NCBI RefSeq assembly: GCF_024347595.1 | Contig: NZ_AP025506.1 | Coordinates: 1,674,001-1,738,000 of the forward strand | Reading direction: 5' to 3' | Source: Vibrio pomeroyi | GTDB lineage: Bacteria > Pseudomonadota > Gammaproteobacteria > Enterobacterales > Vibrionaceae | DNA length: 64,000 nt | Shown: in pieces, positions 30,054-41,362 of the stretch | Numbering within the stretch: position 1 is the first letter of the stretch | Layout of the letters: each line of letters begins with the position of its first letter | The notes under the pieces: model-generated | Database searches by the model: none | What the model was told of the DNA's origin: nothing | Seen by the model: the letters and a program-made list of their open reading frames with translations, nothing else | Program-made: the position numbers and the translations under genes

Positions 30054-30266
30054 ATGAGTATTGATAGCCCGAATACAGAATTTACCGTTGTTATAAACGC
30101 GCAAGAACAATACAGCATTTGGCCAACTTATCACATCGTGCCAAACGGCTGGACTGAGGTTGGAGTAAAAGGCAACAAAGAACATTGCCTTGAACACATC
30201 CGTGAAGTTTGGACCGATATGCGCCCGAAAAGTTTACGCGACGCGATAGCTGCCCTAGAAAACTAA
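30054..30266 (+). CDS. MbtH-like NRPS accessory protein
   Basis: A 70-residue MbtH-domain protein with the family's conserved core: NAQEQYSIWP, PNGWTEVG, CLEHIREVWTDMRP (the W, W and DxRP positions). MbtH proteins bind A domains and are needed for their folding or adenylation. It lies 59 bases after the exporter and 92 bases before NRPS1, with a TTGAGGAAAG ribosome site, so it probably serves the adjacent synthetases, especially the three similar hydroxyornithine-type A domains. Confidence 0.95.
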   Translation: MSIDSPNTEFTVVINAQEQYSIWPTYHIVPNGWTEVGVKGNKEHCLEHIREVWTDMRPKSLRDAIAALEN

Positions 30267-30358
30267 ACCCATTTAGCTTTTAGCCAATACCTGTACTTTT
30301 CGTCTGTCGTGGGCGAAGAGAGGGTTTCTGCAACCAAATTTCATGCTTAGGTAATAAA

Positions 30359-33300
30359 ATGTCAGTGGATGATGAACAAATTTTGGATTCCGTAACCGCT
30401 TGGAACCCGCTCTCATACTCTCAACAACGTTTGTGGTTATTCCAACAATTACAACCGATGAGCTTAGCCTATAACCTGGGTGGCTTACTTTGGTTTGAAG
30501 GTAACGGTGTTACTGTTGAAAAGCTTCAACATTCATTAAACGAAATGGTCTCGGTATTTCCTTTGCTACGGAGTCAATTTTCTGAAATCGAAGGCAAAGC
30601 ATCTCAGCGCGTGTTGCCTTTTAATCCTGTTGATTATGATTGTATTGACATGCAGGGTGGCTCGGATGCGATTGAAGCGATTAATCAAGATGCTCGCCAA
30701 CGTTGGCAACAACCGTTCAATTTATTGGAAGGTAATCTTGCTCGCTGTTGTATTTATCAAGTCAGTGAGCATCGCTTCGCTGTGTTGCTTTCGACTCACC
30801 ACATCGTCACTGATGCTTGGTCATTTCAAATCAAAATTAAGATGCTGGTTAATTCGGTTGCAGGCAAAACCTACAATGGGAAAGAGGTTCAAAGTTATCT
30901 TGATTACGCAGCAGAGCAGGCCAGAGCAGAAACGTCTGATCTCTATAAGCAACAGAAAGCGGCGTGGATAGAGAATCAGTTTATCGGTGAAGAGTCGCTC
31001 TCGATATCAAATCTTAACGACCAATCGCTAGATACTTACGGGGCGAGACATGAGCTTGTTAGCTTGTCTAACGAAACCAATGAATCAATCAAAAAGTTAA
31101 GCAGTGAGTTAGGCGCGACCAAATTTGAGATTTTGGCATCGGCAATGATGCTAACGCTGCGCCAGTACTCTTCTAATGTTCATCCTTCAATTTGTGTTCC
31201 CGCCCTAAACCGAAATGCCAAGAATCGCAGAACGGTCGGTTTTTATGTGAATAGTGCGATGATCGGTTACCGCATTGACGCAGAAATGACGTTGTCTCAG
31301 TTAGTCAACACGACTCATGCTTCAATGAAAGCGTCGCTAGCCTACGAAAGTACTCCATTAGAAGCGCTAGTCGGCGACTTACCACTTCCTAGAACGGCAC
31401 TGAACTTCCGGAATCACGGTGGTAAATTTTCACTTAATACCAATGGGGTTTCGGCCAAATTTGAAGAATTTCCAGTATTAGAAACACCGTTTGAATTGGT
31501 GTTGGACGTTATTAATAAAGGCGATACACCGTTAAGGTTTGTCTATGCAAAAGAGAAGTTCACTCGTCCGTTTATCACCAAATTCATCGAAAGCTTTAAA
31601 GTAAACTTAACGACCATTGTTCAATCACCAGATGCAGCTGTGGCGTCGGTAAATGCAATCTCAAGCAAGGACATAAGGTTAATAGACCAATATGGTTCGG
31701 GTGATCACTCTTGGGACTATCGTCCGTTTACTGATTTAGTGACGGAGCAAGCCGTTAAGAGCCCGAATAGTATTGCGTTAAAACACCAAAACGAGTCAAT
31801 GAGCTATCTAGAGTTGGAGGCTCGTTCAAACCAGTTGGCGCATTCGATTTTGTCTCAAAATACCACTTCAAAGTCACCGATTGGTGTGATGATGGAACGT
31901 GGTGTCGATATGATCGTTTCAATGATTGCCGTTCTGAAAGCGGGTGCGCCTTTCTTACCGTTAGACCCAGATTATCCAACCGAACGATTGAATTTTATGT
32001 TGGAAGACAGTGGTGCTGAGCTACTCCTGACTCATTCTAAATCTAGGTCTAGATGCACTGATGTATTAAACGGTAGTGATGGTGTTACTCAGTTCTGTGT
32101 TGAGAGTGCAGAGCTTTCAAGTCTTCCTTCAGATAATTCTTTTAAACGTCCGTTGGCCGAAGAGCTGGCCTATATCATCTATACCTCTGGTTCAACGGGA
32201 AAGCCAAAAGGCGTCACCATATCTCATGAAGGTTTGAGCATGCATGTTCAAACGATTGGTCAGCGATATGGCATGAGTGAAGATGACGTTGAACTGCACT
32301 TTGCGTCGATTAGTTTTGATGGTGCGGTTGAACGTTGGACTGTGCCATTAGCCTTTGGCTCTCGCTTGGTGATTCGTGATCAAGAGTTATGGACCGCGGA
32401 AAAGACCTGCGATGTACTACAACAAGAAAAAGTGACCATTGCTTGTTTTCCTCCAAGTTATGTCGGCCCGTTACTCGACTGGATTGAAGCGACAAAACCG
32501 ACATTGGCACTGCGATCCATTACTTTGGGTGGTGAAGCGTTTACTCGAGAGACCTTTGAACGAATCCAAGACGTGTTAACTCCACCACGAATCATTAACG
32601 GTTATGGTCCAACAGAAACGATTATCACACCGATGATTTGGGAAGCGTATGCACAAGATTCAATGGAGAGCGCATACGCGCCGATTGGAACTCCAGTTGG
32701 TGACAGAAAGCTGTATGTACTTGATTCAGAGTTAAGCCAAGTGCCATTTGGATGCAGTGGTGAGTTGTACATTGGTTCTGAAGTGGGCTTAGCTGAAGGC
32801 TATTTGAAACAGCCTAATTTAACCGCTGAACGTTTTGTTCCTGATCCATTTACTGATAATGGCGAGAGGATGTATCGAACGGGTGACCTCGTTAAGTGGC
32901 GCGATGATGGAATCATGGAGTACCTAGGTCGGGTCGACCAACAGGTAAAAATTCGTGGGTTCCGTGTCGAACTAGGGGAGATCGAATCCCAACTTCAGGC
33001 GCTTTCAGGCGCGGAGTTCTGTGCTGTTGTCGATCATGAATCTCCTACGGGTAAAAAGCTTGTCGGTTATGTTCAGCTAAGTGAAGGTCAACAAAACGAG
33101 ACTCAAGCAAAGGATGCCGAACTAAACGATGTTCTATCGCAAAGTACTCATCGAAATGAAGAAGCGCGATGGATTGAACAATTGGGACAAACGCTGCCTG
33201 ATTACATGGTACCTGCGTGTATTATTGTGCAAAACAAGTTGCCTCTGACACCTGCAGGTAAGGTCGATAGAAAGCAATTGCTTGCTCCTGATTGGTCTGA

Positions 33301-36300
33301 GCTACACACCGAACAAGGTGAAGTTGAGAACGAGCGACAACAAGTGCTTGCTGATATTTGGTGTGATCTACTTAAGGTGAAGAGTGTTGGAGCGAATAGC
33401 CAATTCTTTGCGCTAGGTGGTGACTCGATTATGGCTCTTCAACTAGTCGGAAAGTTGCGTCAACAAGGTTTCATGTTATCGCCAAAACAAGTTTTCGATT
33501 TTCCGAAGTTAAGTGATATGGCGGACAATCTAACCGAAACCAAGCTGGTCAAAGCTGAACAGGTTAAGCTCCAAGGCGAAGTCGCACTGCTACCCATTCA
33601 GCAAAGATACATCGATCATTTTAAACTGAGTCGTTGTAATCAATTCATTCAGTTTAACTGGCGTTTCCCAGTAGATGTTGAACGATTGACGGCTTCATTC
33701 AAAGGTCTTGTTGAACACCACGACGCATTGAGACTGCGCTTTGCTCCTTCGTCGGACTCTTCATTAAAAGCGACGGCAAATTATCAAGACAATGCCGAGT
33801 TTGCTATTCATTCATTTGAAGACGAGATAAACCTTGAACAAGTTCAGGCGAGCATCGATTTAACTCACGGTGTGATTGGTGCTGTAGGAACTCGCAGCCT
33901 GAACAAACAGCGTGAACTTGGTCAGCGAAGCGAAATTTTAATTGCGATTCACCATCTCGTTGTAGATGCACTTTCATGGCCTGTGATTATTGAAGATCTC
34001 GCTAAGCTTTATAATGCATATCAAGAAGCTTCTGACACTCAAGGTACGTCTCAAAACGCGTCACCTGAACTCTCATTGGGTCAAAAGACTCATCATCAAG
34101 GTAACTGGGGCCATACCTTAAGTACACTGACGATATCTAAAGATCAAAAAGCGTACTGGGCAGAGCAAACGAAACAACCGCTTTATCCTACAAAACGTGG
34201 AAAGCCTATTGCGATGCAATGGCACACTCCTTTATCAAAAATAAATGCTCTAAACAAAGCTGGCCAAGAATTTGCTCGTCTCACTCAGGAACAAATTGCA
34301 TTCATTGTGAGTGCTTTAACGGTCAGTTCGTTAAACCAAGGAAAGGCGTTAACCATTCATCGTGAATCACACGGTCGCTATACCGAGAACTCTGGGATTG
34401 ATTTAAGTCGAACTGTCGGGTGGTACACATCATTATATCCGCAAGCCGTTCCTGCTCTTGATTCGTTGGAAGAGTGGGTAAAATCCCTCAAAGGTAATTC
34501 TAGTGCAGACGAGCTAGGCGGCGTCACGTTCCATGCCGGTGTGATGCAAGATCTTTGGCCTCATGTTGGTGATATGGATGTGCTGTTTAACTATTTAGGC
34601 AATCTTACTCAACAGATTAATGACGCGGTTGAGGTAACAAATACGGGCTTATGGCGTGATGAATCAAACGCTGCAGATGCGGCGATTGTTATCAATGCTT
34701 CTGTGCACACTGAGCACTTAACATGGGATGTTGAGTTGGATAGCCACAGTTTTAAACAAGTTGAAGTTGAGGCGCTACATGCGGCATTTGATAGTAGCAT
34801 CGAACGTTTACATGAACTGTTTATTGAAGCCAATCCGGTATTAACCAGCAACGATGTACCACTGGTTGAGTTGACTCAAACCCAATTAAATCAACTTTGT
34901 GCTGGTGCCAGTTCATCAAGCTCACTACCTCGAACAATTTTACCGTTATCAACCTTACAGCAAGGGCTATATTTCCACGCGAAGCTGTCTGAAAGTAACA
35001 GTACGTACGTCAACCAGATAACGTTACCCTTAAACAACGTTGATGTGACCAAGATGATTGATGCTTGGCAATGTGTGATGAGTAGACACCAAATGCTGCG
35101 TTCTACATTGTTCTCATTTGATGGTGGGGCTTTCCTTGCCGAATGGCCAGAACTTAGTCTGGATTACACGATATTGGATGTTCGAAAGCGTAGCCAATTT
35201 GACCTTGATTCCTACAAGCAGAAAACGATTGAGCAAGGCTTTGAGTTAGAGCAGTTTGTTGACCATGCAAAAATAAAACCTTTGTGGCGCGTTGATTTCG
35301 TTCAAACTCATGATGATCAAGTGCAATGTATATTTACGATCCACCATATTCTAATGGATGGTTGGAGTACGGGCGTACTACTCAGCGATCTGTTTGCCTT
35401 GTATAAAGGTCATACTGTTGCACCAGTCAAAGGTGAGTTTGCAGACTATTTATCCTGGATACAGAACCAAGATAGTCAGCAGTCTAATCAGTATTGGCAG
35501 CGCTACCTTCAAAACATGGAATCACCAACACGTTTGGTTGAATCTTTTGGAAAACCGAATGCCGAGGTCACTGATTCTAACGTATCCAGTTTCCATCGTT
35601 ACAATGACGACTATTCATCTGAGACCATCAGCGAATGGTTACCTATGCTAAAACAAGCGGGTGTGACGCTTAACACGTTAACTCAAGCAGCTTGGCTACT
35701 GACATTGAATCGCTTCACCGGGCAAGAGAGCCCAGTTTTTGGTAATACGGTAGCGGGGCGTCCGACAGAGCTAGCTCATAGTGATTCGATGGTGGGTTTG
35801 TTTATTAACACGTTGCCTATCTCTCATCGAATCGATCTTTATAAATCAGTATCTGAATGGATGCTAGAGATTCAAACATCATCAAGTGATCAGCGTGAGT
35901 TCAGTTATTCTTCTCTGTCTGATATCCAAGCACAAACTGGGTGGTCTGGTGAAAACCTATTCGACACCTTAGTGGTTTTTGAAAACTACCCCTTGGATGA
36001 AGGTCTTCTAAATAGTGAAGGGAACGGAGAATTTAGCATTGGTGAGCCTGAAAGTTATGAGTTTACCCATTACCCGTTAACCTTGGCTGTTTTGCCGAGC
36101 GAGTCGCTTCGCATCGTTTTTGCTTACGACGAGAGTAAGTTTACACCCCAACAAATAGAAGCTCTGTGTGCGACTAATCGACACTATTTAACTCAACTTG
36201 TTCAACACTTAACGGAAGGCTTAGGGCGATTGTCTGAATTGGCTCCAGAGCAGGTGAGTGAGCTCAGTTCATTTGACCGTGAACCAGAGGCTTGGACATT

Positions 36301-39300
36301 TGAACCGTTTACCGACTTAGTGGCAAAGCAGATGTTACTGCGTCCTGATAATGAAGCGCTAGTATCGAACGTAGAGGTGAATAATGGACAACAAAGACAG
36401 CGTTTAACTTATCAGCAGGTGGTTGAACAGAGTGATGCGATAGCGTCGAGGCTCATTACTGCAGGTGTTGAACGCGATGATATTGTTGGTGTGCTCTTTG
36501 AGCGTGACTGCAATATGCTGGTGGTAATGATGGGCGTGATGAAAGCAGGCGCGGCTTTCCTGCCACTAGACCCTTCATATCCCCAAGAGCGCTTAGACTT
36601 TATGATCAAAGATAGCGGAGCGCGTGTTTTGGTTCATGATTTATTAAGTGAATCGTTAGCGAATCGTATAAAGAACCGAGCTAAAACTATTAGTTATAGC
36701 TCGTTTGATTTAACTGAAACCCTCAGTCAAAAGCCTACGATATTACCTGATCAACTGGCTTACATGATCTACACATCGGGTTCGACTGGCAAGCCGAAAG
36801 GGGTTTGTGTGTCGCAACAAGGGTTGAGCATGCATGTCCAAACTATCGGACAGCGATATGGCATGACAGCAAACGATGTAGAGCTGCACTTCGCGTCAAT
36901 CAGTTTTGATGGTGCGATTGAACGTTGGACTGTGCCATTGGCATTCGGTTCATGCCTGGTTATTCGAGACCAATCATTGTGGAGCGCGAAACAAACCTGT
37001 GACGTCTTAACGCGTGAACAGATCACCATTGCGTGTTTCCCACCAAGTTATGTGCTGCCGCTGCTAGAGTGGATTGAGGGATGTAGCCCTAAGCTCTACG
37101 TGCGTTCTTGGACATTAGGTGGCGAAGCCTTCACTCGTGATACCTATTTCCAATTGCAACGCGTTCTAAAACCTAAGCGAATCATTAATGGTTACGGGCC
37201 AACCGAAACCGTTGTCACGCCAATGATTTGGGAGGCGTATCCAGAAACTGAATTAGAAAGTGCTTACGCACCTATCGGGAAAGCCGTCGGAAATCGAACT
37301 TTATACGTGCTGGATTCGGCATTAAACCGTGTTCCTGCAGGTGTTTCAGGAGAGCTCTATATAGGGGAAGAAGTTGGGCTCGCAAGAGGTTACTTTGAAC
37401 GTCCTGATCTAACATCTGAACGTTTTATTCCTGATCCATTCTCAAGTAATGGTGAGCGAATGTATCGAACCGGAGATGTGGTGAAATGGCGTTCAGATGG
37501 CGTTATGGAGTATCTCGGTCGTAGTGACGAACAGGTTAAGATTCGAGGGTTTAGAGTTGAGCTTGGTGAAATAGAATCTCGCCTACAAAAGATCACCGGT
37601 TCGGAGCAGTGTGCGGTCATTGCTTGTGACAGCCCATCAGGTAAACAGCTGGTGGCATATATACAAAGCGATAACGAGCTATCTAATGATCAAGCACTGA
37701 AAGATCTTTCCAGAGATCTTCCTGATTACATGGTGCCTAGCCAAGTTGTCAAAATGGATAAGATTCCTTTAACTCCAGCAAGTAAAGTCGATAAAAAGCG
37801 CCTACCGATGCCAAACTGGCAAGAGGAAGCTAGCTCAGAGTACATAGCGCCAATTGGGGAGATGGAGCTAGCGTTAGCAAATCAATGGCAAGTGCTATTT
37901 AGCAAAGAGAAGATAAGCCGTGAGGATGATTTCTTCGCTTTGGGCGGTCAATCGCTATTGGCGACCCAACTTGTAGGAAGGCTGAACCAACAAGACAAGA
38001 TCAGGCTGCCATTACAGGCGGTATTTGATACGCCATTGCTTAAAGACCTTGCTGCTCAATGTGTGTTGTCAGACGCTCAAAGTAGAAAAGAAATGGCTGT
38101 CATCGAGCGCGTGTCACGACTGCCATACATGCCGGCTTCTGCTGTACAGAAACGATTGTGGTTCGTTCAACAACTGCTACCAACCAGTGCCGCTTACCAC
38201 ATGCCTTTAGGACTTAAATTTAATGGGGATGTGAACGTCACGGTTCTTGAGCGAGCAATCAATATGCTGATTGCGCGTCATGAAATATTGAGGACGAACT
38301 TTAGCCAGGTTGAAGGTGAGCTGATGCAATCTATTTATGCTGAGCGAGAAATTTCTCTAGGTCTTCATGAGCACTTTGCAACCGATGAACAAAGTTTGTC
38401 TGCGTACCAAGATCTGATTGCTGAACCGTTTGATTTTTCTGAAGGTTCGCTGATTCGATTTGATTGGATAATCGGTAAACCTGAAACATCGCAGAGTGAA
38501 AAATCTGAGACATCAGAGAATGTTAAACAGGGCGAACTGCTTATTGTCGCGCACCATATTATTTCTGATGGAATCTCCATGCAGCAACTGCTTTCAGAAT
38601 TGGCTGATTGTTATATGTCTATGATCAGTAACGAAGAGGAAAGTAAAGCACTGGAGCTACGAACATCTGAAATTACTAATGATTTGCAGTACGTAGACTA
38701 TGCGAATTGGCAAAAGCAGTGGCTTGAATCTGAAGAAGCATCCGAACAAAAAGCATGGTGGTTGAATGCGCTGAAATATGACATTGAACCACTGGTATTA
38801 CACAGTGACGTGTCTAGAGATCAAGCGGATACGCGAGGTAACCGACTCCACTTTGAACTGACAAGTGAGCAAGTTTCCAATATCACTGCTTTAGCTGCAT
38901 CGCATAACACGACTCCTTTTAATGTCATGCTGACGTTGTGGCACCTGCTGATGCACAAGTATTCCGGTCAAGAGCAAGTACGTGTTGGTGTGCCAGTCGC
39001 GGGTCGAACACAGATTGAAACACAGACGATGCAAGGCTGCTTCATCAACAGTTTGGTTATTCCAGCACAATTTAGTGGAGAGCTGTCTTTCTCTGCTTTA
39101 GTGAATCAAGTGAAGTCATTCACTGAACAGGCACTGCAGCGACAAGACTTCCCATTTGAAATGTTGGTTGAATCACTGGGGATTACCGGAAATCTGCGGT
39201 ACCACCCAGTGTTCCAAACCAGTTTCAACTTCCAGAGCTTTGATGAGCAATCATTGTTCGACTGGCAAGGACTTGATGTCGAGCCATTTGACCCGGGTGT

Positions 39301-41362
39301 TGTGAATGCTCAGCTCGAAATCGGTATGGACGTTCAACAGATGTCTGAGAGTAAATGGCATGGTTTCGTAAGCTATGTATCACCGATTTTCACACAAGAT
39401 TTCGCACAAGCGTTACTTGATCATTGGCTATTGCTTTTAGATAGGGTCGCTACAAATAGTGATAAGTTAGTTAGCCAACTTCATTTGATCGATGAGAATG
39501 CAACACAGCAAAGTCGAGCGTTCAATAACACCTCCCTTGATTGGGGTAATTTCGTGACGCCGTCACAATCGATTCAACAGCAAGCTGAAGACACTCCAGA
39601 TGCCGTCGCCTTATCTATGCAAGGTAAAACCCTTACATACAAACAATTTGATGAGCGTGTTAACCAACTCGCTAACTGGCTACGTGAGAGAGGGGTTACT
39701 AGTGAAACGCGTGTCGGTTTAGGGCTAGAGCGTTCGTTTGATTTAGTGGTTGGTTTGCATGCTATCACTCGTGCCGGTGGTGCTTATGTGCCATTGGACC
39801 CAAGTTATCCGGCAGAACGACTTCAGTATATATTGCAGTCGGCGAATATAGACTTGCTGCTTACGGATTCATGCTCAATGCACTTGTGGCCAGAAAGCGA
39901 GGGCTGCGAATATCTCGATTTAAGCCAGTTAGATACGTCAGCGCAGTCATCAATGCCTCCATTAGTGCAATGGCATCCAGAACAGGCGTTGTATGTGATC
40001 TTTACTTCTGGTTCAACGGGCCTGCCAAAAGGAGTGGTGAACACTCAAGCCGCATTACAAAACCGTTTGAATTGGATGCAACAAGAGTATGTACTCAATG
40101 AATCCGATTGTGTGTTACAGAAAACGCCATTTAGCTTTGATGTTTCGGTATGGGAGTTTTTCTGGCCATTGATGACTGGCGCACGCCTAGCGATCGCGCC
40201 GCCTGACGCTCATCGCCAATCAAGTGTCCTATCCGAGGTCATTCAACAAGAACAGGTCACAACACTCCACTTTGTACCGTCGATGTTGAACGCGTTCTCT
40301 GTAGAAACAGACATATCAGACTGTGTCTCTTTAAAACGCATTATCTGTAGTGGTGAAGCATTACCTGCCGACCTTGTTGGCCAAGTACTTAATAACGCTC
40401 CTGTTGAAGTGCACAATCTATACGGGCCTACTGAAGCGGCGATCGATGTGACGTATTGGCCGTGTGAGTTACCCGTGTCTAAGCGTATCCCGATAGGTTA
40501 TGCGATCAGCAATACTCAGCTACATGTACTTGATGATAACTGGAACCCTGTACCGATTGGTGTTCCTGGTGAATTGTATTTAGCGGGTATTGGATTAGCG
40601 CGTGAATATCTTGCTCGCCCAGACCTTACCGCAGACCGATTCGTACCCAATCCGTTTGGAGCGTCAGGAAGCCGAATGTACCGAACGGGAGATCAGGTTA
40701 TACAACTTGCTGATGGTCGATTGGAATATTTGGGTCGTTTGGATAACCAAGTCAAAATTCGCGGTCTACGCATTGAGTTAGAAGAAATCGAAAATGTGAT
40801 TAATCAACTCGAATGGGTAGAGGAGTCAGCTGTGATCGCGTTTAAGCATCAAACTGGCGATCAATTGGTTGGCTATGTCATCGACTCCAATTGGGATCAA
40901 GACAAACAAGAACTCGTGAACAAACACCTTTCTGAACATCTCCCTGACTACATGGTGCCAACGATATTGATTGGGCTGAGTGAAATGCCACTTTCTCCAA
41001 ATGGTAAGCGCGACAGAAAAGCTCTACCTGCACCGGAATGGCAATCAATCGAATACCGCGCTCCGGAGACGGAGTTGGAATTATGGTTTGCGAGTAATTG
41101 GGAAGAGGTTCTAGAAATCCCTCGAGTGGGTTTGGACGATAACTTCTTTGCTCTGGGTGGTCATTCACTATTAGCAACTCGAGTGGTCGCTAAAGCACAT
41201 CAAGAGCTTGGTTTAGAGGTGGTACTGAAAGACTTTTTCGAGGCCAATAACCTGCAGGCGTTAACGGATAGCTTGCAAGCTCAATATCAAACACAAAATG
41301 AACATGAACAAGACGAATTCGATGCCATGGCAGCATTGATGGACGAACTGGAGCTGCTATGA
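30359..41362 (+). CDS. NRPS1: C-A-T-E-C-A-T-C-A-T, amphibactin-like siderophore synthetase
   Basis: A 3667-residue three-module synthetase. Module 1: starter-position C domain (HHIVTD at 147-152), A domain (TSGSTG near 609), T domain (Ser1023) and an E domain (HHLVVD, His1198). Module 2: C (HHILMDG, His1662), A (TSGSTG near 2139), T (Ser2532). Module 3: C (HHIISDG, His2732), A (TSGSTG near 3216), T (Ser3603). A1 and A2 share the pocket D-G-E-C-T-G-G-I/V-T-(K), unlike standard residues; I infer N5-acetyl-N5-hydroxyornithine. A3 reads D-V-W-H-I-S-L-I-D-(K), a serine code. The first C domain, lacking any upstream loading module, probably attaches a fatty acyl group. The acidic C-terminal tail (DEFDAMAALMDELELL) looks like a docking segment, and its stop overlaps the NRPS2 start (ATGA). 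Substrates are predicted from pocket and context. Confidence 0.95.
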   Translation: MSVDDEQILDSVTAWNPLSYSQQRLWLFQQLQPMSLAYNLGGLLWFEGNGVTVEKLQHSLNEMVSVFPLLRSQFSEIEGKASQRVLPFNPVDYDCIDMQGGSDAIEAINQDARQRWQQPFNLLEGNLARCCIYQVSEHRFAVLLSTHHIVTDAWSFQIKIKMLVNSVAGKTYNGKEVQSYLDYAAEQARAETSDLYKQQKAAWIENQFIGEESLSISNLNDQSLDTYGARHELVSLSNETNESIKKLSSELGATKFEILASAMMLTLRQYSSNVHPSICVPALNRNAKNRRTVGFYVNSAMIGYRIDAEMTLSQLVNTTHASMKASLAYESTPLEALVGDLPLPRTALNFRNHGGKFSLNTNGVSAKFEEFPVLETPFELVLDVINKGDTPLRFVYAKEKFTRPFITKFIESFKVNLTTIVQSPDAAVASVNAISSKDIRLIDQYGSGDHSWDYRPFTDLVTEQAVKSPNSIALKHQNESMSYLELEARSNQLAHSILSQNTTSKSPIGVMMERGVDMIVSMIAVLKAGAPFLPLDPDYPTERLNFMLEDSGAELLLTHSKSRSRCTDVLNGSDGVTQFCVESAELSSLPSDNSFKRPLAEELAYIIYTSGSTGKPKGVTISHEGLSMHVQTIGQRYGMSEDDVELHFASISFDGAVERWTVPLAFGSRLVIRDQELWTAEKTCDVLQQEKVTIACFPPSYVGPLLDWIEATKPTLALRSITLGGEAFTRETFERIQDVLTPPRIINGYGPTETIITPMIWEAYAQDSMESAYAPIGTPVGDRKLYVLDSELSQVPFGCSGELYIGSEVGLAEGYLKQPNLTAERFVPDPFTDNGERMYRTGDLVKWRDDGIMEYLGRVDQQVKIRGFRVELGEIESQLQALSGAEFCAVVDHESPTGKKLVGYVQLSEGQQNETQAKDAELNDVLSQSTHRNEEARWIEQLGQTLPDYMVPACIIVQNKLPLTPAGKVDRKQLLAPDWSELHTEQGEVENERQQVLADIWCDLLKVKSVGANSQFFALGGDSIMALQLVGKLRQQGFMLSPKQVFDFPKLSDMADNLTETKLVKAEQVKLQGEVALLPIQQRYIDHFKLSRCNQFIQFNWRFPVDVERLTASFKGLVEHHDALRLRFAPSSDSSLKATANYQDNAEFAIHSFEDEINLEQVQASIDLTHGVIGAVGTRSLNKQRELGQRSEILIAIHHLVVDALSWPVIIEDLAKLYNAYQEASDTQGTSQNASPELSLGQKTHHQGNWGHTLSTLTISKDQKAYWAEQTKQPLYPTKRGKPIAMQWHTPLSKINALNKAGQEFARLTQEQIAFIVSALTVSSLNQGKALTIHRESHGRYTENSGIDLSRTVGWYTSLYPQAVPALDSLEEWVKSLKGNSSADELGGVTFHAGVMQDLWPHVGDMDVLFNYLGNLTQQINDAVEVTNTGLWRDESNAADAAIVINASVHTEHLTWDVELDSHSFKQVEVEALHAAFDSSIERLHELFIEANPVLTSNDVPLVELTQTQLNQLCAGASSSSSLPRTILPLSTLQQGLYFHAKLSESNSTYVNQITLPLNNVDVTKMIDAWQCVMSRHQMLRSTLFSFDGGAFLAEWPELSLDYTILDVRKRSQFDLDSYKQKTIEQGFELEQFVDHAKIKPLWRVDFVQTHDDQVQCIFTIHHILMDGWSTGVLLSDLFALYKGHTVAPVKGEFADYLSWIQNQDSQQSNQYWQRYLQNMESPTRLVESFGKPNAEVTDSNVSSFHRYNDDYSSETISEWLPMLKQAGVTLNTLTQAAWLLTLNRFTGQESPVFGNTVAGRPTELAHSDSMVGLFINTLPISHRIDLYKSVSEWMLEIQTSSSDQREFSYSSLSDIQAQTGWSGENLFDTLVVFENYPLDEGLLNSEGNGEFSIGEPESYEFTHYPLTLAVLPSESLRIVFAYDESKFTPQQIEALCATNRHYLTQLVQHLTEGLGRLSELAPEQVSELSSFDREPEAWTFEPFTDLVAKQMLLRPDNEALVSNVEVNNGQQRQRLTYQQVVEQSDAIASRLITAGVERDDIVGVLFERDCNMLVVMMGVMKAGAAFLPLDPSYPQERLDFMIKDSGARVLVHDLLSESLANRIKNRAKTISYSSFDLTETLSQKPTILPDQLAYMIYTSGSTGKPKGVCVSQQGLSMHVQTIGQRYGMTANDVELHFASISFDGAIERWTVPLAFGSCLVIRDQSLWSAKQTCDVLTREQITIACFPPSYVLPLLEWIEGCSPKLYVRSWTLGGEAFTRDTYFQLQRVLKPKRIINGYGPTETVVTPMIWEAYPETELESAYAPIGKAVGNRTLYVLDSALNRVPAGVSGELYIGEEVGLARGYFERPDLTSERFIPDPFSSNGERMYRTGDVVKWRSDGVMEYLGRSDEQVKIRGFRVELGEIESRLQKITGSEQCAVIACDSPSGKQLVAYIQSDNELSNDQALKDLSRDLPDYMVPSQVVKMDKIPLTPASKVDKKRLPMPNWQEEASSEYIAPIGEMELALANQWQVLFSKEKISREDDFFALGGQSLLATQLVGRLNQQDKIRLPLQAVFDTPLLKDLAAQCVLSDAQSRKEMAVIERVSRLPYMPASAVQKRLWFVQQLLPTSAAYHMPLGLKFNGDVNVTVLERAINMLIARHEILRTNFSQVEGELMQSIYAEREISLGLHEHFATDEQSLSAYQDLIAEPFDFSEGSLIRFDWIIGKPETSQSEKSETSENVKQGELLIVAHHIISDGISMQQLLSELADCYMSMISNEEESKALELRTSEITNDLQYVDYANWQKQWLESEEASEQKAWWLNALKYDIEPLVLHSDVSRDQADTRGNRLHFELTSEQVSNITALAASHNTTPFNVMLTLWHLLMHKYSGQEQVRVGVPVAGRTQIETQTMQGCFINSLVIPAQFSGELSFSALVNQVKSFTEQALQRQDFPFEMLVESLGITGNLRYHPVFQTSFNFQSFDEQSLFDWQGLDVEPFDPGVVNAQLEIGMDVQQMSESKWHGFVSYVSPIFTQDFAQALLDHWLLLLDRVATNSDKLVSQLHLIDENATQQSRAFNNTSLDWGNFVTPSQSIQQQAEDTPDAVALSMQGKTLTYKQFDERVNQLANWLRERGVTSETRVGLGLERSFDLVVGLHAITRAGGAYVPLDPSYPAERLQYILQSANIDLLLTDSCSMHLWPESEGCEYLDLSQLDTSAQSSMPPLVQWHPEQALYVIFTSGSTGLPKGVVNTQAALQNRLNWMQQEYVLNESDCVLQKTPFSFDVSVWEFFWPLMTGARLAIAPPDAHRQSSVLSEVIQQEQVTTLHFVPSMLNAFSVETDISDCVSLKRIICSGEALPADLVGQVLNNAPVEVHNLYGPTEAAIDVTYWPCELPVSKRIPIGYAISNTQLHVLDDNWNPVPIGVPGELYLAGIGLAREYLARPDLTADRFVPNPFGASGSRMYRTGDQVIQLADGRLEYLGRLDNQVKIRGLRIELEEIENVINQLEWVEESAVIAFKHQTGDQLVGYVIDSNWDQDKQELVNKHLSEHLPDYMVPTILIGLSEMPLSPNGKRDRKALPAPEWQSIEYRAPETELELWFASNWEEVLEIPRVGLDDNFFALGGHSLLATRVVAKAHQELGLEVVLKDFFEANNLQALTDSLQAQYQTQNEHEQDEFDAMAALMDELELL

